Virus record (IMG/VR): IMGVR_UViG_3300037041_000125
Location: 1 to 38,342 of that record
DNA: 38,342 bases
Strand: one strand, 5' to 3'
Source: a virus
Positions 25,309 through 31,562 of the stretch are shown here, piece after piece. Within the stretch, counting starts at the first letter, position 1; each line of letters starts with the position of its first letter. The notes under the pieces are model-generated. The model was not told the DNA's origin. It worked only from the letters and a program-made list of their open reading frames with translations, and did no database searches. The position numbers and the translations under genes were made by a program.

Positions 25309-27503
25309 TGGGGCATCTCCTGCATTGGTGGTTGCATCTGTTCTGGCATCTGTTCTGGCATCTCACCCATGTTCTCTTCAGGTGACTCACGCATCTCAGG
25401 CATACCGCTCATCATGTTGTTGGACTCCATAGCCGCTGCAACCACACCCATCGCAATATCCTGAATCTGCTCTTCGCTCATGCCAGCTTGTACTGCTGAG
25501 ATACGCTTGGTCTCAGCATCAAACATCTTGATCTGGTTGGCCTGTTCCTTGATCTCCATGTCACGCACTTCCATCGACTTGCTGACATTCTGGAGCATCT
25601 GGTGCATCTGTTCCATCTCTTTACCCATCGCTTCCATCTGCTGATTGGCAGCTTGGAGGGCTGGATCATCTTGGTCAGACAGCAGTTTGGGGTCAATGGT
25701 CTTGGCAAAGCGTGCCGACATTTCTTGTGCACCGGGCCAGTCCATGTTCTTGATGAACAAGTCGCCAGCGACAGCCCAGAGTTCGGGATTACCCTGAAGC
25801 AACTGGCTCATGGCTTCCAAAGACTCTTGGCGCTTGGTCATGTAACCGGGGCCAGTGGTGACGCACACATCGTACTTGCCAACACCGAGGTTATAGATTT
25901 TCTCAATCACGATACCGTCTTGATTGATGATCTTGTTGACTGGTTCAGCTTGGTCAGGGTTTGTCTTGACCATTGTGGATGTACCGTCTTCACCAATGAT
26001 TCGGGCAACACGCTCGGTGTCGTAAATCTTGGGAATCATGTCCACGCACTGACGAGTGATGTAACGAACAGCACGGGCCAAGTTGTCAACGAAGTGGTAA
26101 GTGCCTGTATCGCCCTGCTTCTCACGGGCCAAGATCGCTTTACCCGAACGCTCGTTGCTGGTGGCTCCAAGACTTGAGTCATACTGACCCGTAGTGCTCT
26201 TGATGTCATCAGAGGCTCCAGCCTTAGCCTGAAGCAGTCCAGATGAGGCCATAGGGGGCTGCGCACGCTGTGGCAAGGGCAATGTGGCACCAGCACCGTC
26301 TGTAACGTCTGGGTTGACCTCAAGATAGGGCCAGTTGGTCGTGTTTGCTGTCTTCCACTGGTTCTCGTAGCCTTCAAACTGACCACCGTAGCCAATGAAG
26401 GGGGCTTTAGGGGCCAAGGCAAGCATCTCAGCTTCTTGGCTCACCCAGTAGTTGTACATCCGTTGGGCGTCTTTGGCGTTACGAACCAAGCCTGAAACGA
26501 ACAGTTTACCGTCCACCTCGAACTCATTTCCGACCACACGCACCACAGGAATCCACTTTCCAGCCCAATCCTGCTCTTCCAGCATCTCGTAGCCATTGGT
26601 TTTGCACCATTTGACCTTTTTCACGTCCACATCACGGGTACGCTTTGGTTTGCCGTAAATCTGCTTGAGATTCTTGTCTTCAGGTGAGCCATCCACAGCA
26701 GTAATGTTGCCTGTGTACAGGTTCAGCTTCTCTTTGCTGTGCTCGTAGTAGAAATACTCAGCGATACGCACAGTATCCTCACTCACCCACTGTGCCAGCG
26801 ACTGATCGCCAACACCAAGAGAGTTTAGTGACGAAATAGGCACTGCATCGGGAAACATACGGGAATAATCAGCCTTCAGCACGTCTTCGGTGATGAAGCA
26901 CCATGCAGCATCAGAGCCGCAGGGGTCTTGGATCATCGGATCCATGTAAACACTGAAAGAATTGCGAATCCGACCAATTTTGATGTCCTGATCGAATGAA
27001 TCGTCAGTGCAATACTCGGTCAAAAGACGAATATACCCCTCACCATAGGCCACTTGGTTCTCACAGGCCGTATCATAGGCAACATCAGCATCGGAGATGT
27101 ACTCAATATGACGAACCATGCCATCAAAGATTTCAGCAACGGCTACATCGGCCTTGTCATCGGCAGGGATTACCTTGCCACTGGGACGGTTCTGACGCTG
27201 GTCGTTGGTAACTTGACGGACGTGCTGAGGCAGCTTGTTGATAGTGAGACAAGGGCGTGCATTGATGGTCTGACCCTGAACAGCGCCACGGGTAGCCAAG
27301 ACATCAGCAGGCCACTGCCAATGGTTATCAGGAGAGCCTGCAAAGAATCGCAAGTCATCCAACTCATCTTCACGAGACTCGGACAGCGCGGAGATCGCCA
27401 TCGTCAAACGTGACCGCATGGTGGTCAAAATGTCTGCTTTATCACCAGACTTGACGCTACCAGCAGCGACTTTCGCCACATCGTACATTGAAGAGTTATT
27501 CAT
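25305..27503 (-). CDS. Portal protein, P22-like
   Basis: A 732-aa portal of the P22 family, matching the ~725-aa length. Family blocks include DDLRFFAGSPDNHWQWP, PCLTINKLPQHVRQVTNDQR, DVAYDTACENQVAYGEGYIR, SVYMDPMIQDPCGSDAAW and SGKAILAREKQGDTGTY. The last 130 residues are Gln/Met/Glu-rich coiled coil (the P22 barrel region), ending in a Met/Pro/Gln repeat (EQMPEQMQPPMQEMPQ). It forms the dodecameric DNA channel. ATG 27503, with GGAAT 8 bases upstream, overlaps the GroES stop; a TTG at 27515 is less likely. Confidence 0.95.
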   Translation of the reverse strand: MNNSSMYDVAKVAAGSVKSGDKADILTTMRSRLTMAISALSESREDELDDLRFFAGSPDNHWQWPADVLATRGAVQGQTINARPCLTINKLPQHVRQVTNDQRQNRPSGKVIPADDKADVAVAEIFDGMVRHIEYISDADVAYDTACENQVAYGEGYIRLLTEYCTDDSFDQDIKIGRIRNSFSVYMDPMIQDPCGSDAAWCFITEDVLKADYSRMFPDAVPISSLNSLGVGDQSLAQWVSEDTVRIAEYFYYEHSKEKLNLYTGNITAVDGSPEDKNLKQIYGKPKRTRDVDVKKVKWCKTNGYEMLEEQDWAGKWIPVVRVVGNEFEVDGKLFVSGLVRNAKDAQRMYNYWVSQEAEMLALAPKAPFIGYGGQFEGYENQWKTANTTNWPYLEVNPDVTDGAGATLPLPQRAQPPMASSGLLQAKAGASDDIKSTTGQYDSSLGATSNERSGKAILAREKQGDTGTYHFVDNLARAVRYITRQCVDMIPKIYDTERVARIIGEDGTSTMVKTNPDQAEPVNKIINQDGIVIEKIYNLGVGKYDVCVTTGPGYMTKRQESLEAMSQLLQGNPELWAVAGDLFIKNMDWPGAQEMSARFAKTIDPKLLSDQDDPALQAANQQMEAMGKEMEQMHQMLQNVSKSMEVRDMEIKEQANQIKMFDAETKRISAVQAGMSEEQIQDIAMGVVAAAMESNNMMSGMPEMRESPEENMGEMPEQMPEQMQPPMQEMPQ

Positions 27504-27741
27504 TGAAGATTCCAATTACGTCTTTTTCACGCATCATCAGGTAGTCATTACCCTCGTGAGTAACCTTCTGACCCGAGTGTTCACCGAACAGCACATTGTC
27601 ACCTACTGTAACATCAGTGGCCTTTTTGCCAGCAGCAACGATGATGCCAGAGTACATTTTGCTCTCAGGCAGTAGGATAAGTCCCTGTTTGGCAACATTT
27701 TGCTTAATCAGGATGCAATCGCTCAGTGGAACAAGATTCAT
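27496..27741 (-). CDS. GroES-like co-chaperonin
   Basis: An 81-aa Cpn10. The N-terminal strand (NLVPLSDCILIKQN), a shortened mobile loop with the hydrophobic GroEL-binding tripeptide (KQGLILLPESK), and the core (YSGIIVAAGKKATDVTVGDNVLF...VTHEGNDYLMMREKDVIGI) are all visible. It is shorter than host GroES (~97 aa), mainly in the mobile and roof loops. It should cap host GroEL and help fold phage proteins. P22-type coat is a known GroEL substrate. It is coupled to the 48-aa gene before and to the portal after. Confidence 0.93.
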   Translation of the reverse strand: MNLVPLSDCILIKQNVAKQGLILLPESKMYSGIIVAAGKKATDVTVGDNVLFGEHSGQKVTHEGNDYLMMREKDVIGIFNE

Positions 27742-27884
27742 TTTTTCTTCGGTGTTGGTTTAGCGGCTTCGCGCTTGACTGAATACGCTATGGCAACTGC
27801 TTGCTTCACGGGTTTGCCGGATTTTACTTCAGCAGCCACATTTTTACGAAATGCAGCGGGGCTGGCAGATTTTTTAAGTGGCAT
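27738..27884 (-). CDS. Small basic conserved phage protein, 48 aa
   Basis: A Lys/Ala-rich protein (SASPAAFRKNVAAEVKSGKP, then VKQAVAIAYSVKREA) of a type very common near terminase and portal genes in phages. Its function is unproven, and the QAVAIAYS core is diagnostic. ATG 27884 overlaps the terminase stop (TAATG). A longer reading from 27992 would lie inside terminase and is rejected. The end overlaps the GroES start. Confidence 0.85.
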   Translation of the reverse strand: MPLKKSASPAAFRKNVAAEVKSGKPVKQAVAIAYSVKREAAKPTPKKK

Positions 27885-29410
27885 TATGACCCCATCCATG
27901 AAGTGGTTGCGCCGCCAGATTGTGCATTTACCCGGCGTGTAGTTGCTTGATTGTAATCCCGATGGGCCACCGGGAACGCAAATGTTACGCAAAGAGCATC
28001 GGCAGCATCCGGCGAGGCTAGTCCACGGGCCTTCATCTCCTTCTTACTCTCCAGCAAAATAGACCCGCTGGAGTTGGTTTTCCGCATGGGGCCAGTCAGG
28101 TCTGCCTTCAGTTGTCGGTCAGTCGGTATGCTGGCAGTCTTGAGCCAGTCCTTCATCGCACCCCACATCTCAGCCCGTTTATTCTGGTACATCACAGGAC
28201 TCTTGGCTTTCCATCCGAAGTTCACACCACGCACCTTGTAACGCTGCTCAGTCAACCTGTCCAGAATCCCGTAGCCCAGCCCACCCTCGTCAATCACGGT
28301 CAGCGTAGGCTTATATTCCTCAATCGCCTCAATGACGTGACCCACCACGCTCATGGTGTCCTCACCCTTGTACCGTTTGATCGCAATGATGTCACGACCC
28401 TGACGAACCAGTATCACCGTACTATCCATGCCCCCACGGGCCGGGTCAACGCCTATAACGATGGGGGCAGTCAAGTCTTTGTACTTCGCCCGTTTAAACG
28501 CATCCTCGACAGTCACAGGCGAGATGAACTGGTCTTCCCCCGAGGCGGGAAACTCACCGTACACCTCGACTCGTGCCTGTATGGAGTCTTCCCCGTACTC
28601 CGCAATGATCTGGTCATAGATCGACTTGTCCGTGCCTTCTACGGTACGCGCATCAATGATGCTACCGTTCCAAAACTCCCGCTTCCCGTTAAACGTTTCA
28701 AAGAAGTACCCGTTGTTTCGCCGGGGATTACTAAACGCAAACCAGTACCTGTCCAGAATCTTCTCGGTAAAGAATCCAGCCGCCACCGACCAAATCCCAT
28801 CAGGGATACCCGATGCCTCATCGAAGATCACCATCATCCCATCCATGTTGTGCACACCCGCATAACTGTCTGGGTTCTCTTCACTCCACAGCTTCCCCTC
28901 AGCAGCCCAATACCGGGTACCCTTTTTAAGGTCACGCTCCACAAGGTCAGTCAACCACTGTGCAGGAACGAGTTTGGTCGCGCTCACCTCCCACCAGTGA
29001 GCATTGATACTCATCGTGGCCCACTTGGTCAACTCACCCCAAGTAACCGTGCGTAACTGGTTCTCACTGTTAGCCGAGACAATCACAGTTGACCCGATGC
29101 GGGTGGACAGCATCCACAAGATCAGCCAGCTAACCAGTGCTGACTTCCCGATCCCCCGACCACTAGATACAGCAGCCCTCAGCGCCTCCATGTCCAGTTG
29201 ACCGCGATTAGCCTTGATGTGTGCACTCACCGAACGAAGTATCTTCCGCTGCCATGCCCGTGGGCCTTTGAAGTTCGCCAGTGGGGTATTCGCCACTCCC
29301 CACGGGAAACTGAACAGAACGAAGCTCTCAGGGTCATCGGCAAGCTGTGTGCTCCACAACTGACTCATCAACTGCTGCTCCTCAGCAGGCGCGTAAAGTG
29401 GCTTCTGCAA
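27884..29410 (-). CDS. Terminase large subunit
   Basis: The DNA packaging motor, 508 aa. ATPase: Walker A SGRGIGKS (83-90) and Walker B MMVIFDEAS (Asp197, Glu198). Nuclease: VDPARGG with Asp322, VIDEGGLG with Asp374, and SPDAADAL near 467-473, the three acidic clusters of the RNase H-like fold. The reading starts with TTG, supported by a strong GGGGAG site 7 bases upstream. The first in-frame ATG (29368) would remove 14 residues. It immediately follows the small subunit. Circular permutation of the sequence is consistent with headful packaging, but the sequence does not prove this. Confidence 0.95.
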   Translation of the reverse strand: MQKPLYAPAEEQQLMSQLWSTQLADDPESFVLFSFPWGVANTPLANFKGPRAWQRKILRSVSAHIKANRGQLDMEALRAAVSSGRGIGKSALVSWLILWMLSTRIGSTVIVSANSENQLRTVTWGELTKWATMSINAHWWEVSATKLVPAQWLTDLVERDLKKGTRYWAAEGKLWSEENPDSYAGVHNMDGMMVIFDEASGIPDGIWSVAAGFFTEKILDRYWFAFSNPRRNNGYFFETFNGKREFWNGSIIDARTVEGTDKSIYDQIIAEYGEDSIQARVEVYGEFPASGEDQFISPVTVEDAFKRAKYKDLTAPIVIGVDPARGGMDSTVILVRQGRDIIAIKRYKGEDTMSVVGHVIEAIEEYKPTLTVIDEGGLGYGILDRLTEQRYKVRGVNFGWKAKSPVMYQNKRAEMWGAMKDWLKTASIPTDRQLKADLTGPMRKTNSSGSILLESKKEMKARGLASPDAADALCVTFAFPVAHRDYNQATTRRVNAQSGGATTSWMGS

Positions 29411-29411
29411 T

Positions 29412-29969
29412 CTAGTTCTCCCCGATCAGTGGTACATCTGTTACATCGTCTATCAGGTCAATCGTGCGACTGTTGGCAGCAGCCAGCGCACCCAATATAC
29501 TGATCTGTCCACCAATGTCGATGGTCTTGGTATCGCCATAGGTCTTACGATTGTCCGATGCAATGATCCACTTCCGAGTGTCGATCTTGAGCCGTGACCG
29601 CTGAACGTCCTCCATCGAGTCATCAGCATCGGCAATGTCGATCAAGTCACTCACCCACAGTTCACTACGCATCTCCTTGGCGCTGACGTACCTACTGTAT
29701 AGATCACCCGTCTTCTTCATCCACTGGATAAACATCCCAGCTTCGAATTGCCGAAAGTCCTCCTCCAGAGCCTTCTTTAATGAGTAGCCCGAGGCCACCT
29801 TATCGAGAATACCCTCGAAGGCATTGGCGAACTTCATGTAGATGAGTTCCCGATTGCTCTTGGCATTGGCAACGGACAGCGGGGTGGAGGGTAAAGGCAG
29901 ATCGCCAGCACTGAGCCAGTCAGGTAGTTCGAGTGGTGTATCAATCTCGCCTATGGTTTGATTATTCAT
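29412..29969 (-). CDS. Terminase small subunit
   Basis: About 185 aa. The N-terminal part is disordered, then come helices (ELIYMKFANAFEGILDKVASG, SLKKALEEDFRQFEAGMFIQW). A conserved block matches Sf6/P22-type small terminases (LYSRYVSAKEMRSELW, DLIDIADADDSMEDVQRSRL, KIDTRKWIIASDNRKTYGD). It should recognise the pac site and start packaging. It is the first gene of the late block. ATG 29969 is preferred; a GTG at 29987 is possible, and neither has a strong ribosome site. The upstream region carries tandem repeats that might contain its target. Confidence 0.85.
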   Translation of the reverse strand: MNNQTIGEIDTPLELPDWLSAGDLPLPSTPLSVANAKSNRELIYMKFANAFEGILDKVASGYSLKKALEEDFRQFEAGMFIQWMKKTGDLYSRYVSAKEMRSELWVSDLIDIADADDSMEDVQRSRLKIDTRKWIIASDNRKTYGDTKTIDIGGQISILGALAAANSRTIDLIDDVTDVPLIGEN

Positions 29970-30000
29970 AGTGTCTTGATTATGCACGAGGGGTGGGTAA

Positions 30001-30040
30001 GTGTGTCAGATGTGTGGTGTGTCAGATGTGTGGTGTGTCA
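30001..30040. repeat. 16-bp tandem repeat, 2.5 copies
   Basis: GTGTGTCAGATGTGTG occurs twice perfectly (30001-30016 and 30017-30032), followed by the first eight bases of a third unit. It lies 32 bases upstream of the terminase small subunit start and could be a protein-binding site, for example for terminase or a late activator. Confidence 0.9.
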
Positions 30041-30148
30041 ACTGGGGGGGATGTGACTCGGAACCCATTGGGTTATACATCATGACAAATTTGAAAAATA
30101 AAAAAATTGTGTCTCAGCCCTCCGTAACCGTAGCCACATGGCGCAGGG

Positions 30149-30176
30149 CCCTCCCTCCCCCCACCCCCGGCCCCCC
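30149..30176 (-). other. G-quadruplex motif on the minus strand
   Basis: The plus strand has C runs of 3, 3, 6, 5 and 6 separated by only 1, 1, 1 and 2 bases. The minus strand therefore carries five G runs with very short loops, a textbook stable G-quadruplex motif. It is non-coding and lies about 180 bases upstream of the first late gene. Confidence 0.8.
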
Positions 30177-30231
30177 GTCGGCCATTTTTTCATGAGTCAT
30201 ATCAATCACCTAATCCAATAACCCAATGGGT

Positions 30232-30251
30232 CACTGTATAAATGTACAGTA
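30232..30251. promoter_or_regulatory. LexA (SOS) box-like operator
   Basis: CACTGTATAAATGTACAGTA fits CTGT-N8-ACAG exactly and matches 17 of 20 positions of the E. coli LexA consensus TACTGTATATATATACAGTA. It contains TATAAA, so it could overlap a promoter. Gamma- and betaproteobacterial LexA share this site. Confidence 0.7.
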
Positions 30252-30511
30252 AAACTTTCAGTCACAGTTGTCACACTAACCCATTTAACCCGTTGGGTTG
30301 CGTTAACCCGTTGGGTTGCGTTAACCCGTTGGGTTTCAACCCGTTGGGCTAAGTGTTGCATAGAAACAACACTTTTCGGTTCAATTGTGACAACGAGTGA
30401 GGTAACGTGACAAAAAAACCTCCGCGCCCGCGGTTTATATTTCAAACACCTTTTTTTAAACGAACTGATTTTTCAGTTTTCCTAAATCTCATATCCATTT
30501 ATAAAGTCACA

Positions 30512-30540
30512 TTGTCACAGTCTGGCAAAATAGTCATAAT
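30512..30540 (+). promoter_or_regulatory. Sigma70 promoter of the early small-gene operon
   Basis: TTGTCA (30512-30517), 17 bases, CATAAT (30535-30540): five of six matches in each hexamer at ideal spacing. The predicted start point falls at about 30547, inside the palindrome 30546-30558, so a bound repressor would block it. Another TATACT lies at 30607-30612, directly after the last palindrome. Confidence 0.7.
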
Positions 30541-30616
30541 CAATCAACCCAGTGGGTTCAATAGAATTATTTATCGTTTAAACCGTAAAACATGAACCCA
30601 TTGGGTTATACTAGAC

Positions 30617-30653
30617 ACATGGCAAAGTCGCCATGTAACGTAAGGTAAACAAA
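30617..30653 (+). promoter_or_regulatory. 5' leader hairpin and TGTAACGT-AGG ribosome site of the early operon
   Basis: ACATGGC-AAAGTC-GCCATGT forms a 7-bp stem (30617-30636), near the start of a transcript from the TATACT at 30607. The following TGTAACGTAAGG (30634-30645) with its ribosome-binding AAGG resembles the TGTAACGTTAGG leaders at about 31191 and 31543. Confidence 0.6.
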
Positions 30654-30764
30654 ATGATCCGCTCTCTCGCTCTCCCCCTGATCTTCACGTTCATCACGCT
30701 AGCCGCTAGCCTCTGCCTGATGCTTGCTTATTTCGACTGTTTAACTCAATCTTGGAATCTGTAA
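30654..30764 (+). CDS. One-TM microprotein, 36 aa
   Basis: This is the first gene of the early operon. The product is nearly all one hydrophobic segment (LALPLIFTFITLAASLCLML) with a basic residue before it and a short polar tail, so it should sit in the inner membrane. It has an AAGG ribosome site in a structured leader, and the next gene starts one base after its stop. I recognise no family. Early one-TM phage peptides may inhibit host functions or superinfection, but nothing shows that here. Confidence 0.6.
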   Translation: MIRSLALPLIFTFITLAASLCLMLAYFDCLTQSWNL

Positions 30765-30765
30765 C

Positions 30766-30924
30766 ATGAATACAATTTTTGCATCACTCCCAATCGGCAC
30801 TCGCTTCACCTGTAACGGTAACGAGTGCGTGAAGCAGTCCACACGCACCGCGCTACTGGTCAACGTTGACCGCGTTTTTTACTTTGCACGCACTGACCGG
30901 GTGCGGATTATGGGAACTAAATAA
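30766..30924 (+). CDS. Small conserved phage protein, 52 aa
   Basis: The pattern FASLPIGTRFTCNGNECVKQ followed by STRTALLV...RVFYFARTDRVRI resembles a conserved small phage protein seen in Burkholderiales and enterobacterial phages (L-P-x-G-x-x-F...N-G-N...K-x-S-x-x-T-A). It is predicted to be a small beta barrel. A GGAAT site precedes the start, and the previous stop is one base upstream. Function unknown. Confidence 0.75.
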   Translation: MNTIFASLPIGTRFTCNGNECVKQSTRTALLVNVDRVFYFARTDRVRIMGTK

Positions 30925-30925
30925 C

Positions 30926-31138
30926 ATGAAAACTCCACGCTACTACGCTCTGCGCTGCTACCCCTCGCATGGCTTCCCTAAATTTATTGATAGCTTCAAA
31001 ACTTTGGCATTGGCCCGTAGTTGGGCGGCTCAAGCTATCCGTGACGGGTATTGTTCCGTTGAAATTCTCAGGGATCAATCCATGCCATCAGGTTATTTTG
31101 GAATCCAACGCGACTTAATTGACACTATCCGCGCTTAA
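30926..31138 (+). CDS. Small hypothetical protein, 70 aa
   Basis: A 70-aa mixed alpha/beta protein (RYYALRCYPSHGFPKFIDSF, LARSWAAQAIRDGYCSVEIL). Alternation of strand and helix suggests a compact globular fold, with no catalytic motif. I chose ATG 30926, one base after the previous stop with GGGAA upstream, over an earlier in-frame ATG lying inside the 52-aa gene. Its stop lies within the first copy of the repeated leader. Function unknown. Confidence 0.7.
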   Translation: MKTPRYYALRCYPSHGFPKFIDSFKTLALARSWAAQAIRDGYCSVEILRDQSMPSGYFGIQRDLIDTIRA

Positions 31139-31212
31139 GATTTCCACTGTAAGCCCCTATCGGGGGTTTACGGGGTCAATTTTGGCTCACTGTAACGTTA
31201 GGACAATTTATT
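31135..31212 (+). repeat. Structured leader repeat, copy 1
   Basis: A conserved 14-base head (from TTAAGATTTCCACT) is followed by a 9-bp hairpin (31149-31157 with 31163-31171, loop TATCG). Then comes a 40-base block identical to copy 2, ending in a TTAGGA ribosome site before the 92-aa gene. The stem differs from copy 2 by paired changes, so the RNA structure is probably selected. Confidence 0.88.
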
Positions 31213-31491
31213 ATGCGCAAAATCGAAACTCAAATGTTAAACGCCGTTTCAACATGCTCAACATGGCATGGATCAAATACCACGGTGTCATCAATCGACG
31301 GGGTAAATTGTGCAGTGTATCTACACAATAATCATATCGCTGACGTAAACAGTCAAACCGGATTTGTGATGGTCAACAAATACACGTTGCGCAAGTGGCC
31401 TAGCGTCACCACTAAATCGCGCTTGCGTGCACTGGGTGCAAAGGTTAGCACTTTCAAGGGTGTCACCTACTTGGACAATGTAGCCGTTTAA
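31213..31491 (+). CDS. Conserved phage hypothetical protein, 92 aa
   Basis: The layout (RKIETQMLNAVSTCSTWHGS, NTTVSS, CAVYLHNNHIADV, then TLRKWPSVTTKSRLRALGAK and GVTYLDN) matches a small conserved phage protein family with the W-P-S-x-T-T-K-S-R-L-x-A-L block, function unknown. It is predicted to form a beta-hairpin followed by a helix. Translation is served by leader copy 1, and the stop runs into leader copy 2. Confidence 0.8.
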   Translation: MRKIETQMLNAVSTCSTWHGSNTTVSSIDGVNCAVYLHNNHIADVNSQTGFVMVNKYTLRKWPSVTTKSRLRALGAKVSTFKGVTYLDNVAV

Positions 31492-31562
31492 GATTTCCAC
31501 TGTATACCTTCGATGAGGGTATACGGGGTCAATTTTGGCTCACTGTAACGTTAGGACAATTT
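31488..31562 (+). repeat. Structured leader repeat, copy 2
   Basis: It has the same head and tail as copy 1, around a different 9-bp stem (31502-31510 with 31516-31524, loop CGATG). Stem positions 4 and 9 change from A-T to T-A and from C-G to T-A; positions 5 and 8 change one partner while keeping pairing. It ends in the TTAGGA ribosome site of the 93-aa gene. Confidence 0.88.

Larger units (their letters stand above)
30062..30607. repeat. Family of seven AACCC-N3-GGGTT palindromes (operator-like)
   Basis: Sites lie at 30062-30074, 30220-30232 (opposite orientation, one end base changed), 30287-30299, 30305-30317, 30323-30335, 30338-30350 (one end base changed), 30546-30558 and 30595-30607, with centres ATT, GTT, AGT or AAT. 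The sites at 30062 and 30595 share an identical 18-base context GAACCCATTGGGTTATAC that includes a TATAC -10-like element. The four GTT sites are tandem with steps of 18, 18 and 15 bases. Strictly, seven sites are full or near-full palindromes and the 30338 site is the eighth, imperfect one. They are probably binding sites for a phage repressor. Confidence 0.85.
29970..30653. promoter_or_regulatory. Main intergenic control region between late (-) and early (+) genes
   Basis: This is the only long stretch without a credible gene. It holds 16-bp tandem repeats (30001-30040), a G7 run (30044-30050), a C-rich strand with G-quadruplex potential opposite (30149-30176), seven AACCC-N3-GGGTT-type palindromes, a LexA-like box (30232-30251), a GC hairpin (30422-30433) flanked by A/T tracts, an AACTGA/TCAGTT hairpin (30463-30478), and a sigma70 promoter (30512-30540). 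TTGTCACA occurs at 30268 and 30512 and inverted at about 30384. Short open frames here only translate the repeats. Likely roles are divergent transcription control and possibly the origin or pac site. Confidence 0.8.

Noticed and set aside
27738-27750. Possible -1 frameshift from the 48-aa protein into GroES at AAG AAA AAA TGA
   Set aside because: The heptamer phase gives G-AAA-AAA, a poor slippery site, and GroES has its own ATG overlapping the stop.
27885-27992. N-terminal extension of the 48-aa basic protein
   Set aside because: The extension lies wholly within terminase coding sequence. The family starts at MPLKK, and ATG 27884 has the expected TAATG overlap.
28112-29056. Plus-strand 314-aa reading opposite terminase
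   Set aside because: A shadow of the terminase large subunit. It is His/Arg/Pro-rich nonsense with no family motif.
30001-30350. Possible CRISPR array
   Set aside because: The repeats are 13-18 bases, directly adjacent or palindromic, without 28-37-base repeats and unique spacers. No cas genes are present.
30206-30445. Minus-strand 79-aa reading through the palindrome array
   Set aside because: It merely translates the tandem repeats (repeated TQRVNA), has no ribosome site and covers the LexA-like box and operators.
30407-30595. Plus-strand 62-aa GTG reading in the control region
   Set aside because: A basic, AT-driven composition that includes promoter and operator sequence. The GTG start has only a weak GAGG upstream, and no family is recognised.
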